From assembly GCF_003346515.1 (NCBI RefSeq), contig NZ_QQNA01000079.1, forward strand, positions 1-46,811: 46,811 nucleotides of DNA, written 5' to 3'. A program made the position numbers and the translations under genes. How positions within the stretch are numbered: the stretch's first letter is position 1; each line of letters begins with the position of its first letter. Shown here piece after piece: positions 18,789-28,306 of this stretch. This DNA is from Streptomyces corynorhini (GTDB lineage: Bacteria; Actinomycetota; Actinomycetes; Streptomycetales; Streptomycetaceae). Under the pieces are notes generated by a model. It did no database searches. It saw only the letters and a list, made by a program, of their open reading frames with translations, and was not told the origin of the DNA.

Positions 18789-19907
18789 ATGGACGCCATC
18801 GCTCCCGCCACCGCTCCCGCATCCGCTTCCGCATCCACTTCCGGCACCGCTGCCGTCTTCTGCGCCATCGTGCCGCCGCACGTCCTCGACAGACTCGCGC
18901 AGGCCGAGGATCCCGCGATCTCCGGGCCCGCCCGCCGCACCCTGGAGGCGGACTCCGCGCAGCGCACGCGGCGTCGGCTGACCACGGCCGTCGGCCCGCG
19001 CGTGCTCACCGAGCCCGCCGGACAGGACACGTCCGCCACCGGGAAGCCCCGCCGTACGATCCACGACTGCGAGCACGGCACCGCGCTGCCGGGCGAGAAG
19101 GTCCGCGGCGAGGGTGACCCGCCCACCCAGGACGCCACGGTCAACCGCGCGTACGCGGGGCTCGGCGCCACCTTCGAGCTGCTGCTGAGCGCGTACGGAC
19201 GCGACTCGCTGGACGGCGCGGGGCTGCCGCTGACCGCCAGCGTCCACTACGACCGGGAGTACAACAACGCCTTCTGGGACGGCGACCAGATGGTCTTCGG
19301 CGACGGTGACGGCGAGGTCTTCCTCGACTTCACCATCCCGGTCGACGTGATCGGCCACGAGCTGACCCACGGCCTCACCCAGTACACCGCCAATCTCGCC
19401 TACTACGGCCAGTCCGGCGCGCTGAACGAGTCGGTGTCGGACGTCTTCGGCGTGCTGGTCAAGCAGTTCACCCTGGACCAGACCGCCGACCGGGCCGACT
19501 GGCTGATCGGCGAGGGCCTGCTCGCCCCGGGCGTCAGCGGCGTCGCGCTGCGCTCCATGAAGGCCCCGGGCACGGCGTACGACGACCCGGCCCTCGGCAA
19601 GGACCCGCAGCCCGCCACCATGGAGGGCTACGTACGGACGAGCCGCGACAACGGCGGGGTCCACATCAACTCCGGCATCCCGAACCACGCGTTCTACCTG
19701 TTCGCCACCCAGCTGGGCGGCAAGGCGTGGGAGCGGGCGGGCCAGATCTGGTTCGACGTGCTGACCGGCGGCGAACTGGAGGTCGACGCGGACTTCGCCG
19801 ACTTCGCCCGGCTGACCGTCGCGGCGGCGCGGGCGCGCTTCGGAGACGCGGCGGAGCTGGAGGCCGTGACCAAGGCGTGGTCGCAGGTCGGCGTGGCCAC
19901 GGCGTAG
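18789..19907 (+). CDS. M4-family metalloprotease, protealysin-like
   Basis: A 372-residue zinc endopeptidase of the thermolysin family. HELTH at residues 190-194 supplies two zinc ligands and the catalytic Glu; GALNESVSDVFG supplies the third ligand, Glu214; and NGGVHINSGIPNHAFY holds the active-site His. There is no signal peptide. The short N-terminal segment with FCAIVPPHVLDRLAQ (about residues 24-38) matches the compact propeptide of protealysin-like enzymes, which act inside the cell or are exported by a non-classical route. ATG 18789 is preceded by CACATT 6 nt upstream and a GTGACA box 17 nt before that, giving a probable leaderless promoter. A probable inhibitor gene follows at 19984. 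Confidence 0.9.
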   Translation: MDAIAPATAPASASASTSGTAAVFCAIVPPHVLDRLAQAEDPAISGPARRTLEADSAQRTRRRLTTAVGPRVLTEPAGQDTSATGKPRRTIHDCEHGTALPGEKVRGEGDPPTQDATVNRAYAGLGATFELLLSAYGRDSLDGAGLPLTASVHYDREYNNAFWDGDQMVFGDGDGEVFLDFTIPVDVIGHELTHGLTQYTANLAYYGQSGALNESVSDVFGVLVKQFTLDQTADRADWLIGEGLLAPGVSGVALRSMKAPGTAYDDPALGKDPQPATMEGYVRTSRDNGGVHINSGIPNHAFYLFATQLGGKAWERAGQIWFDVLTGGELEVDADFADFARLTVAAARARFGDAAELEAVTKAWSQVGVATA

Positions 19908-19983
19908 CGCGGACGGCCGACGGCACGGCGCGTGGCACGGGCGGCGGCTACCGTCGCCGCCCTTCACGTACTAGAACAGGACT

Positions 19984-20250
19984 ATGCGTATCCAAGTACG
20001 GCGCACAGGCGGCTTCGCGGGCATCGAGCGCAGGTCGGAGGTCGACACGTCGGATCTGCCCGATGCCGAGGTCTGGCGCGAGCTGGCCGAGCGTGCGCGG
20101 GCCGACAGCCAGGACGCCCCGCCACCGGGTGTGCCGGACGGCTTCAGCTACCGGATCACGATCGACGAGCACACGTTCCACTGCGCGGACCCCCGGCTGA
20201 CCGACGCGCAGCGCGCGCTGATCTCCCGGGTGCTCAAGGAAGGCGCTTAG
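19984..20250 (+). CDS. Emfourin-like inhibitor of M4 metalloprotease
   Basis: An 88-residue cytoplasmic protein beginning MRIQVRRTGGFAGIERRSEV, the pattern of emfourin-type proteins encoded beside protealysin genes. The middle is helical (DAEVWRELAERARADS) and the C-terminal half is predicted beta-rich (GFSYRITIDEHTF). It lies 76 bp after the protease and is in the same direction, so the two are probably expressed together to keep the enzyme in check. The family match is from memory, not a search. Its TAG stop overlaps the left end of a MITE-like element. Confidence 0.7.
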   Translation: MRIQVRRTGGFAGIERRSEVDTSDLPDAEVWRELAERARADSQDAPPPGVPDGFSYRITIDEHTFHCADPRLTDAQRALISRVLKEGA

Positions 20251-20411
20251 GGCCTCTCGTTTGGATCATGCCGGGCTCGCGAGCCCTGGCACCGCGCCTC
20301 GCCGCGTTGTCGTCGGTCGCCTACGCTCCGCGTGGGCTCCCTCCTCCGCCTCGCGATCCACGGCACCAGACCCCGCTCCCTCATCCGGCCTGATCCAAAC
20401 GAAAGACCCTA
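20248..20411. mobile_element. MITE-like element, 164 bp, 27-bp terminal inverted repeats
   Basis: The ends, TAGGGCCTCTCGTTTGGATC and onward (20248-20274) and its complement at 20385-20411, match over 27 bp with 3 mismatches. The interior has no coding capacity and contains a perfect GGGCTCGCGAGCCC palindrome (20273-20286). Such ends, with the TCGTTTGGATC core, resemble those of Streptomyces IS elements, so the element was probably moved by a transposase encoded elsewhere. The left end forms the stop codon of the emfourin gene. Confidence 0.7.
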
Positions 20412-20440
20412 GGGCCCGGAGAGAGGTTGCCCCGGGCCTT
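20412..20440 (-). terminator. Probable era terminator
   Basis: GGCCCGG and CCGGGCC (within 20412-20440) form a 7-bp stem about 45-70 bp after the era stop. Confidence 0.45.
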
Positions 20441-20451
20441 CGGCCGCCGCG

Positions 20452-20486
20452 AGTCCGCAGTCCGCAGTCCGCAGTCCGCAGTCCGC
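20452..20486. repeat. Five tandem copies of AGTCCGC
   Basis: The heptamer AGTCCGC is repeated five times without change from 20452 to 20486, ending directly at the era stop codon (20487-20489). It is probably a slippage-prone simple repeat outside the coding region. Confidence 0.85.
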
Positions 20487-21449
20487 TCAGAATCCCAGCT
20501 TGCGCAGCTGCTTAGGGTCGCGCTGCCAGTCCTTGGCGACCTTGACGTGCAGGTCGAGGAAGACCGGCGTGCCCAGGAGCGCCTCGATGTGCTTGCGGGA
20601 CTTCGTCCCGACCTCCTTGAGGCGCTTGCCCTTGGGGCCGATGATGATGCCCTTCTGGCTGGGCCGCTCGATGTACACGTTCGCGTGGATGTCGAGCAAC
20701 GGCCGGTCCGCCGGGCGGTCCTCGCGCGGGAGCATCTCCTCGACCACGACCGCGATCGAGTGCGGCAGCTCGTCCCGTACGCCTTCCAGCGCGGCCTCAC
20801 GGATCAGCTCGGCCACCATGACCTGCTCCGGCTCGTCCGTCAGGTCGCCCTCCGGGTAGAGCGGCGGGCTCTGCGGGAGCAGCGGCACCAGCAGGTCGGC
20901 GAGGAGGCCGACCTGCTGGTCCCCGACGGCGGAGACGGGGACGATCTCGGCCCACTCCATGCCGAGTTCCTTGCCGATCTGGTCGATCGCGATGAGCTGC
21001 TCGGCCAGGGTCTTGGAGTCGACGAGGTCCGTCTTGGTGACGACGGCGATCTTCGGCGTCTTCTTGATCGCGGCCAGTTCCTTGACGATGAACCGGTCGC
21101 CGGGGCCGAGCTTCTCGTTCGCGGGCAGGCAGAAGCCGATCACGTCCACCTCGGCCCAGGTCGTCCGCACGACATCGTTCAGCCGCTCGCCGAGCAGGGT
21201 GCGCGGCTTGTGGAGGCCCGGGGTGTCGACCAGGATCAGCTGCGCCTCGGGCCGGTGCACGATGCCCCGGACGGTGTGCCGCGTGGTCTGCGGCCGGTTC
21301 GAGGTGATGGCCACCTTCTGGCCGACCAGAGCGTTCGTGAGGGTGGACTTGCCCGCGTTCGGGCGACCGACGAAGCAGGCGAAGCCGGCCCGGTGGGGGG
21401 CTTCGGCCGTCTCGGGAGAAGTCTCGGAAGAGGAGGTACGAGCGCTCAT
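20487..21449 (-). CDS. era: GTPase Era, ribosome assembly factor
   Basis: Binds the 3' end of 16S rRNA and helps small-subunit maturation. The 320-residue product has an N-terminal GTPase domain with GRPNAGKST (28-36), DTPG, and TKTD, and a C-terminal KH RNA-binding domain (FLDLHVKVAKDWQRDPKQL region). ATG 21449 has GGGGAG 10 nt upstream and is preferred to ATG 21458, which sits too close to that site. The first 20 residues are a Ser/Thr/Glu tail. It is the last gene of a long minus-strand block that includes phoH and ybeY, two other RNA-maturation genes. Confidence 0.96.
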   Translation of the reverse strand: MSARTSSSETSPETAEAPHRAGFACFVGRPNAGKSTLTNALVGQKVAITSNRPQTTRHTVRGIVHRPEAQLILVDTPGLHKPRTLLGERLNDVVRTTWAEVDVIGFCLPANEKLGPGDRFIVKELAAIKKTPKIAVVTKTDLVDSKTLAEQLIAIDQIGKELGMEWAEIVPVSAVGDQQVGLLADLLVPLLPQSPPLYPEGDLTDEPEQVMVAELIREAALEGVRDELPHSIAVVVEEMLPREDRPADRPLLDIHANVYIERPSQKGIIIGPKGKRLKEVGTKSRKHIEALLGTPVFLDLHVKVAKDWQRDPKQLRKLGF

Positions 21450-21543
21450 GGCGCCCATTCTCCCCGATCGTTTACCCGCCGCCTACCAGCCGGCGCCCCG
21501 GGCCGCCGCGTGGCCGCCCCGAGGCCCGCAGGACCGCCCGGCC

Positions 21544-21909
21544 TCAGCCGGCCGTGACCGTGGCCGTCAGGGTGCCGTCCGGGCCCGCCACCAGCACCGG
21601 TGTGCCGGGGCCGCCGAGGTCGCGAACGGCGGCGCGGTCCTCGTCCGACGCACCGGACTCGGCGGTGACGACGGCGGCCGCCTCCAGGGAGGTGGCGCCG
21701 CTGGCCACGGCCATGGCGACGGCGGTGCGCAGCGCGCTGAGCTTGAGGGAGGCCAGCTCCACGGTGCCCGCGACATACGTACGCCCGGTCTCGTCCCGTA
21801 CGGCCGCGCCCTCCGGTACGCCGTTGCGGGCGCGGGCGCTGCGGGCGAGGGTGATGATCTTGCGGTCCTCGGGGTCGAGGCCGGTGGCGTCGCCGGTGCT
21901 CTGAGTCAT
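21544..21909 (-). CDS. Cytidine-deaminase-like protein, probably catalytically dead
   Basis: A 121-residue protein with the beginning of the cytidine deaminase fold: RKIITLARSARARNGVPEGA, AAVRDETGRTYVAGTVELAS and LSALRTAVAMAVASGA. The active enzymes have HAE or CAE followed later by PCxxC to bind zinc. Here the first region reads LKLSALRTA, and the protein has no cysteine or histidine at all, so it cannot bind catalytic zinc. Orthologues next to era in Streptomyces are often annotated as cytidine deaminase. The conserved position suggests a retained non-catalytic role. It ends 94 bp before the era start and is probably cotranscribed. Confidence 0.7.
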   Translation of the reverse strand: MTQSTGDATGLDPEDRKIITLARSARARNGVPEGAAVRDETGRTYVAGTVELASLKLSALRTAVAMAVASGATSLEAAAVVTAESGASDEDRAAVRDLGGPGTPVLVAGPDGTLTATVTAG

Positions 21910-21928
21910 GCCCCGAGCATAGGCAGGC

Positions 21929-21960
21929 GCGTGGGGCGGGGCGTGGGGCGGGGCGTGGGG
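21929..21960. repeat. 12-bp tandem repeat GCGTGGGGCGGG
   Basis: Two full units and one partial unit of GCGTGGGGCGGG (21929-21940, 21941-21952, 21953-21960) lie just upstream of the cytidine-deaminase-like gene, between it and the MFS remnant. Confidence 0.7.
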
Positions 21961-21995
21961 CCCCTCGCGGCGGCGGCCCGGGGAGCGGACCGGGC

Positions 21996-22310
21996 GCGCT
22001 GAGCGGGGTGGTGCTGGCGACCGTCGCGGTCTCGCTGGCGAGCATGTGCCATCTGATCGCGCTCGTCTCCTACGGCCTGACGGCGACCTCGGGCATCCCC
22101 AACGGTGAGCAGGGGCTCGCGACGGGGCTGGTGACCACGACGCAGCAGGTCGGGATGACCATCGGCATTCCGCTGCTGGGGGTGGTGGCGGCCACGCACG
22201 AGGTGCTCGACGACGGGGTGCGGCTGGTGGTGGCGATCGACGCGGCGATCGTGCTGGTGGCGGCGGTGCTGGTGGCGCTGGGGCTGCGCGGCCGGCGGCG
22301 TACGGGCTGA
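21996..22310 (+). pseudogene. C-terminal remnant of an MFS transporter
   Basis: About 104 codons from LSGVVLATVAVSLASM to a TGA at 22308. The segment LTATSGIPNGEQGLATGLVT followed by TTQQVGMTIGIPLLG is the typical last third of a DHA2-type MFS exporter, with two to three helices and a basic end. There is no N-terminal part and no proper start; the upstream DNA is a GC repeat. It lies on the plus strand inside an otherwise minus-strand block, so it is most likely the scar of a deleted or inserted transporter gene. Confidence 0.65.
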
Positions 22311-22332
22311 CAGTGGCCGGGCCGGGGCTCCG

Positions 22333-22707
22333 TCAGGGCCGGTCCAGCCGGAGCCGCTGGGCCTTCGGCAGGCCCGCCACCACCAGGTCGTAGGAGTCCT
22401 CGATCAGCTCGCGCGCCATCCGGGCGGGCACCCCGCCGACCGTCACCGTGTTCCAGTGGCGCTTGTTGAGGTGCCAGCCGGGGACGATCGCCGGGTGGGT
22501 CTCCCGCAGTCTGATGGCGTCGTCGGGGTCGCACTTGAGGGAGATCGTCAGCGGCCGTTCCTCCAGGGCGCAGAAGGCGAAGATCTTGCCGCCGACCTTG
22601 AAGACCGTGAGTCCCGGGTTGCGTGGGAACGGGACCTCCTCGGAGGTCCCGTTGAGCCCGAGGCAGTACGCGCGCAGTGCCGTCGCCGTCAGCGCACCGC
22701 CCGTCAT
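22333..22707 (-). CDS. MmcQ/YjbR-family protein
   Basis: A 124-residue protein of the MmcQ/YjbR family, a CyaY-like alpha/beta fold. Recognisable parts are LRAYCLGLNGTSEEVPF, FKVGGKIFAFCALEERPL, ISLKCDPDDAIRLRE and PGWHLNKRHWNTVTVGG. DNA binding has been proposed for the family, but no firm function is known. The start ATG 22707 overlaps the stop of the CNNM/CBS gene by 4 bp (ATGA), so translation is coupled. Confidence 0.88.
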   Translation of the reverse strand: MTGGALTATALRAYCLGLNGTSEEVPFPRNPGLTVFKVGGKIFAFCALEERPLTISLKCDPDDAIRLRETHPAIVPGWHLNKRHWNTVTVGGVPARMARELIEDSYDLVVAGLPKAQRLRLDRP

Positions 22708-23993
22708 GAGGCCGCCGCCTCCTTGCGGACCGGCTCCGCCAGGACCGTGACGATCTTGTTGCGGCGGCCGGCCGGGGATTCGGCGGTCAGCCGGAGCGTA
22801 CGGCCGTCGGGGAGGCCGACCTCGGCGCTGGCCCCGGCGATCGGGACCCGGCCGAGCGCCTTCGCCAGCAGCCCGCCGACGGTCTCGACGTCCTCGTCGT
22901 CGTACTCGTCGAGTCCGAACAGCTCCCCGAGGTCGCCGATGTCCAGCCGGGCCGTGACCCGGTAGGAGCCGTCGCCCAGCTCCTCCACGGGAGGCAGCTC
23001 GCGGTCGTACTCGTCGGTGATCTCGCCGACGATCTCCTCCAGGATGTCCTCGATCGTGACGATGCCCGCCGTGCCGCCGTACTCGTCGATGACGACCGCG
23101 ACATGGCTGCGCTCCTGCTGCATCTCGCGCAGCAGGTCGCCCGCGTTCTTCGTGTCGGGCACGAAGGCGGCCGGGCGCATCGCCGTGGAGACGAGATCGG
23201 CCTCGGAGTCGCGGTTGATATGGGTTTTGCGCGCGAGGTCCTTGAGGTAGACGATGCCGACGATGTCGTCCTCGTTCTCCCCGGTGACCGGGATGCGCGA
23301 GAAGCCCGAGCGCAGCGCGAGCGTGAGCGCCTGACGGATCGTCTTGGAGCGCTCGATGGCGACCAGGTCCGTGCGCGGCACCATGACCTCGCGTACGAGC
23401 GTGTCGCCCAGCTCGAAGACGGAGTGCACCATGCGGCGTTCGTCGTCCTCGATGAGGGACTCGGCCTCGGCGAGGTCGACCATCGCGCGCAGTTCGGCCT
23501 CGCTGGCGAACGGTCCCTTGCGGAAGCCCTTCCCTGGGGTCAGCGCGTTGCCGAGGAGGATCAGCAGCTGCGGTACGGGCCCCATCACGCGGGCCAGCGG
23601 CAGCAGGACGTACGCGGAGGCCGTGGCGGTGTTCAGCGGGTGCTGGCGGCCGATGGTGCGCGGCGAGACGCCCACCGCGACATAGGAGACGAGGACCATC
23701 ACGCAGATGGCGACCAGGAGCGCCGCCCAGGTCTCCCGGAACTCCTCCAGGCATACGTAGGTGACCAGCACCCCGGCCGCCATCTCGCAGGCGACCCGCA
23801 CCAGCAGCGCCACGTTCAGATAGCGCGTCGGGTCGGCGGCGACCTGGGCGAGCTTCGCCGCGCCCCGGCGTCCCGAGCGCACCGCCTCGGCAGCCCGGAA
23901 GCTGGAGACGCGGGCGATCCCCGCCTCGGCGGAGGCCGCCAGCCAGGCCACGACGACCAGGGCGACCGCGCCGGCGATCAGCTGGGCGGTCAT
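22704..23993 (-). CDS. CNNM/CorC-like membrane protein with CBS domains
   Basis: A 429-residue inner-membrane protein. The N-terminal DUF21/CNNM domain has about four helices (residues 1-150). Two CBS domains follow (about 200-320: [60 protein letters not shown]), and then a CorC-HlyC transporter-associated domain ([20 protein letters not shown]). Proteins of this type are linked to Mg2+ homeostasis and are often annotated hemolysin. ATG 23993 overlaps the ybeY stop by 4 bp. Its position after ybeY is conserved in many bacteria. Confidence 0.92.
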   Translation of the reverse strand: MTAQLIAGAVALVVVAWLAASAEAGIARVSSFRAAEAVRSGRRGAAKLAQVAADPTRYLNVALLVRVACEMAAGVLVTYVCLEEFRETWAALLVAICVMVLVSYVAVGVSPRTIGRQHPLNTATASAYVLLPLARVMGPVPQLLILLGNALTPGKGFRKGPFASEAELRAMVDLAEAESLIEDDERRMVHSVFELGDTLVREVMVPRTDLVAIERSKTIRQALTLALRSGFSRIPVTGENEDDIVGIVYLKDLARKTHINRDSEADLVSTAMRPAAFVPDTKNAGDLLREMQQERSHVAVVIDEYGGTAGIVTIEDILEEIVGEITDEYDRELPPVEELGDGSYRVTARLDIGDLGELFGLDEYDDEDVETVGGLLAKALGRVPIAGASAEVGLPDGRTLRLTAESPAGRRNKIVTVLAEPVRKEAAAS

Positions 23994-24487
23994 GAGACGG
24001 TCGGCGCGGGAGAGGGGCCGGTCAGCCCCTGTTCGGCCCGCCAGCCGTCCACGATCGCGGCCTGGAGGCCGAACATCTCGGCCTTCTCCTCGGGCACTTC
24101 GTGGTCGTAGCCGAGCAGGTGCAGCACGCCGTGCACGGTGAGCAGGTGCAGCTCCTCGTCCATGGTGTGCTGCGTGGGGGCCTCCTCGCCCTGCCGCTTG
24201 GCCACCTCCGGGCAGAGCACGATGTCACCGAGGAGCCCCTGCGGGGGCTCCTCGTCGTCCTTGACCGGCGGACGCAGCTCGTCCATCGGGAAGGACATGA
24301 CATCGGTGGGGCCCGGCAGATCCATCCACTGGAGGTGCAGTTGCTCCATCGCCGCGTCGTCCACCACGATCACCGAGAGTTCGGAGAGGGGGTGGATACG
24401 CATCCTGGTGAGCGCGTAGCGGGCGATGTCGAGGATCGCCTGCTCGTCGACCTCGGTACCTGACTCGTTGTTGACGTCGATCGACAT
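23990..24487 (-). CDS. ybeY: rRNA maturation endoribonuclease YbeY
   Basis: A zinc-dependent RNase for 16S rRNA 3'-end maturation and 70S quality control. The 165-residue protein has the signature [11 protein letters not shown], with zinc ligands His119, His123 and His129, preceded by [10 protein letters not shown] and [13 protein letters not shown] 24487 is 14 bp downstream of the phoH stop, and the stop overlaps the next gene by 4 bp. The phoH-ybeY pair is widely conserved and supports a joint RNA function. Confidence 0.96.
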   Translation of the reverse strand: MSIDVNNESGTEVDEQAILDIARYALTRMRIHPLSELSVIVVDDAAMEQLHLQWMDLPGPTDVMSFPMDELRPPVKDDEEPPQGLLGDIVLCPEVAKRQGEEAPTQHTMDEELHLLTVHGVLHLLGYDHEVPEEKAEMFGLQAAIVDGWRAEQGLTGPSPAPTVS

Positions 24488-24501
24488 GGTGCGCTGCTGC
24501 T

Positions 24502-25521
<1,020 letters not shown>

Positions 25522-25716
25522 GGGCCGGCGCTGTGGCCTGCGCATACCTCCCGTTGCAGGGTTCTCGCTGCTCGACAACCTCTGGGCTACCAGCGTACGA
25601 CCCCGCACGGACAGCGCCCCAGTGCTTTTCCTTGCGCCCTGGGCGAAGCGCCCGCCGGTTTCACGGCCGCGCGGACCGCCCGCGCCCCCGCCCGCGCCCC
25701 CGCGCGCGCCCCTCGC

Positions 25717-26829
25717 TCACGCCGAGCGGCCGAATCCGATCGTCGGTACGGCCCTGCGCAGCGGCCACGGCCGGGGCGGCGCGGGCAGCAGCTCCGCCAG
25801 GAAGCCGTAGCGGCGCAGGGCCGCCGGATCCTGGTCGGAGCAGCCGTGCACATAGCTCCACCAGGCGGCGACCTCGGCCCAGCCGGGCGCGGAGAGCGAC
25901 CCGCCGAACTCCTGCACCGAGAGCGCGGCGGTCAGCCCGGCGAAGGCCAGCCGGTCCGCGAGCGGCCAGCCGGCGAGGGTGCCGGTGACGAATCCGGCCA
26001 CGAAGACATCGCCCGCGCCGGTCGGGTCCATGGCCTCCACGGCGATCGCCGGGACCTCGGCGGTCTCCCCGGTGGAGCCGTCCACCGCGTACGCGCCCTC
26101 CGCGCCCAGCGTGACCACGGCGACCGGCACCCGCTCGGCGAGCCGCCTGGCGGCCGTTCTGGGGCAGTCGGAGCGGGTGTAGCGCATCGCCTCCTCGGCG
26201 TTGGGCAGGAACGCCTCGCAGTGCTCCAGGTCCGCCAGCCCGGCCAGGTCCCAGCGGCCGGTCTCGTCCCATCCGACATCGGCGAAGATCCGGGTTCCGC
26301 GCCCCGCCGACCGGGCGATCCACTCGTCGCGGCGCCCCGGTGTCAGCGCGGCGACGGCGGCACGGGCGCGGGGCGGGCACTCCGGCAGGGCGCCCTCGGG
26401 CGGCGGCGCCTCGTGGCCGTGCGAGACCATCGTGCGCTCGCCCTCGTACGCCATGGAGACGGTGACGGGCGAGTGCCAGCCGGGCACCGTGCGCGACCGC
26501 GACAGGTCGATGCCCTCGCCGTGCGCGAGCGCGTCCCAGCAGTACTCGCCGTAGTGGTCGTCGCCGAAGGCGGCGGAGAGCGAGGTGCGCAGCCCGAGGC
26601 GGGCCAGCGCGGTGGCCATGTTGGCGATCCCGCCGGGACTCGATCCCATGCCGCGCGCCCAGGACTCGGTCCCGCGCACGGGGGCGCTCTCCAGACCGGT
26701 GAAGACGATGTCGAGGAAGACCGTGCCCGTGAGGTAGACGTCGTACTCCGGATCGTCCGGCGCGCGCAGTCCCTCCAGCGGGTCGACATGGGCGGTGTGG
26801 TCCAGCGGGTCTCCGTTGGGTGTGATCAC
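25717..26829 (-). CDS. PfkB-family carbohydrate kinase
   Basis: A 370-residue ribokinase-like sugar kinase. The N-terminal substrate lobe has GSSPGGIANMATALARLGL, the Gly-rich PfkB signature 1. The C-terminal signature 2 is MDPTGAGDVFVAGFVTG, with the anion hole and catalytic Asp. The last about 55 residues (WWSYVHGCSDQDPAALRRYG) extend beyond the usual core. The substrate cannot be fixed; family members act on ribose, fructose, adenosine and related compounds. It lies between rnz and phoH in the minus-strand block, with gaps of 85 and about 195 bp, so it may have its own promoter. Confidence 0.9.
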   Translation of the reverse strand: MITPNGDPLDHTAHVDPLEGLRAPDDPEYDVYLTGTVFLDIVFTGLESAPVRGTESWARGMGSSPGGIANMATALARLGLRTSLSAAFGDDHYGEYCWDALAHGEGIDLSRSRTVPGWHSPVTVSMAYEGERTMVSHGHEAPPPEGALPECPPRARAAVAALTPGRRDEWIARSAGRGTRIFADVGWDETGRWDLAGLADLEHCEAFLPNAEEAMRYTRSDCPRTAARRLAERVPVAVVTLGAEGAYAVDGSTGETAEVPAIAVEAMDPTGAGDVFVAGFVTGTLAGWPLADRLAFAGLTAALSVQEFGGSLSAPGWAEVAAWWSYVHGCSDQDPAALRRYGFLAELLPAPPRPWPLRRAVPTIGFGRSA

Positions 26830-26914
26830 GGCGGGCTCCCGATCGCGTGCGGATCCCGACAGTCTGCCCGATCCGCCGGGACGGGAACGGATCTTCGGCG
26901 CCCGCCGCGCCCCG

Positions 26915-27823
26915 TCAGCGGGTGCGCTTGGGCAGCGGCACCCGTACGAGATCGGCGGCGATCGTCAGTTCGCCGTCGAACCCGGCGGCGCGGGCCTGCC
27001 GTTCGAAGGCGGCCGGGTCGGAGTAGCGCTGCGAGAAGTGCGTGAGCACCAGATGGGCCACGCCCGCGTCCCGGGCCGCCCGCGCGGCCTGGCCCGCCGT
27101 GAGATGGCCGTGTTCGGTCGCCAGCCGTTCGTCCTCGTCCAGGAACGTGGACTCGATGACCAGCAGATCGCACCCCTCTGCCAGCGCGTGCACCCCGTCG
27201 CAGAGCCGGGTGTCCATCACGAAGGCGAACCGCTGCCCCACCCGCACCTCGCTGACCTCGTCCAGCGTGACCCCGTTCAGCGCGCCCTCGCGCTGGAGCC
27301 GCCCGACGTCGGGCCCCGCGATCCCGTGCGCGGCCAGCCGCGCCGGGTCCATCCGGCGCCCGTCGGGCTCCACGAGGCGGTAGCCGTAGGACTCGACGGG
27401 GTGGGAGAGCCGGTGTGCGAGGAGGCTGTACGCGGGGGTCCGCGCGAGGAGGCCGTCGGCGCGCACCGGCGCCTCGGTCAGCGCGACGGTCTCGCGGTAG
27501 GCCGTGGCGTACCGCAGCCGTTCGAAGAAGCGCTGTCCGCTCGCCGGGTAGTGGGCGGTGATCTCGTGCGGCACCCGGTCGAGGTTGATGCGCTGGACGA
27601 CCCCGGCGAGCCCCAGCGAGTGGTCGCCGTGGAAGTGGGTGACACAGATGCGGTTGATGTCGTGCGCGGCGACGCCCGCGCGCAGCATCTGCCGCTGGGT
27701 GCCCTCGCCGGGGTCGAAGAGGAGGCCCTCGCCGTCCCAGCGGAGCAGATACCCGTTGTGGTTGCGGTGGCGGGTGGGCACCTGGCTCGCGGTGCCCAGG
27801 ACCACCAGTTCCCGTACGGACAA
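26915..27823 (-). CDS. rnz: Ribonuclease Z
   Basis: Trims the 3' trailer of tRNA precursors. The 302-residue beta-lactamase-fold protein has HFHGDH at residues 63-68 as the metal-binding motif, [23 protein letters not shown] and LTHFSQRY. The probable start codon is TTG 27823, only 5 bp after the HIT gene stop, with no ATG or GTG nearby, which suggests translational coupling. The C-terminus ends in a basic tail. Confidence 0.93.
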   Translation of the reverse strand: MSVRELVVLGTASQVPTRHRNHNGYLLRWDGEGLLFDPGEGTQRQMLRAGVAAHDINRICVTHFHGDHSLGLAGVVQRINLDRVPHEITAHYPASGQRFFERLRYATAYRETVALTEAPVRADGLLARTPAYSLLAHRLSHPVESYGYRLVEPDGRRMDPARLAAHGIAGPDVGRLQREGALNGVTLDEVSEVRVGQRFAFVMDTRLCDGVHALAEGCDLLVIESTFLDEDERLATEHGHLTAGQAARAARDAGVAHLVLTHFSQRYSDPAAFERQARAAGFDGELTIAADLVRVPLPKRTR

Positions 27824-27828
27824 GACCG

Positions 27829-28188
27829 CTACCCGGGAGGCCAGTTGAGCCCGCGTCCGCCGAGGACGTGGGCGTGCGCGTGGAAGACGGTCTGGCCCGC
27901 GCCGGAACCGGTGTTGAACACGATCCGGTAGCCGGTGTCCGCGTTGCCCTCGTCGGCCGCGACGGCGGCGGCCTCGCGCAGCACGTCGGCGGCGATCAGC
28001 GGCTCGGCGGCGGCGAGGGCACCGGCGTCCGGGTAGTGCGCCTTGGGGATGACCAGGACGTGTGTGGGGGCCTGCGGGTTTATGTCCCGGAAGGCGACGG
28101 TCGTGTCCGACGTGCGGACGACCGTGGCCGGCACGTCCCCCGAGACGATCTTGCAGAACAGGCAGTCGGCCTGCGGTTCTCCCGCCAT
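27829..28188 (-). CDS. HIT-family (histidine triad) nucleotide-binding protein
   Basis: A 119-residue HINT-type hydrolase of nucleoside phosphoramidates. [16 protein letters not shown] is the zinc-linked N-terminus, [11 protein letters not shown] the middle, and [11 protein letters not shown] the triad with the nucleophilic His. ATG 28188 follows GAGGAGG. It is cotranscribed with rnz. Confidence 0.93.
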   Translation of the reverse strand: MAGEPQADCLFCKIVSGDVPATVVRTSDTTVAFRDINPQAPTHVLVIPKAHYPDAGALAAAEPLIAADVLREAAAVAADEGNADTGYRIVFNTGSGAGQTVFHAHAHVLGGRGLNWPPG

Positions 28189-28306
28189 GGCGGGGGCCTC
28201 CTCGACTCGGCGCGGCTGACGACGCGGTTCGTTGACGCGACGGATGACGCGGCTGATGATCGATTCCGTACGGACGGCATGCTACCGGCCCGCGCCGACA
28301 GTGGGC

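Noticed and set aside
20452..20486. Heptamer repeats considered as a CRISPR-like array
   Set aside because: Units are 7 bp with no spacers.
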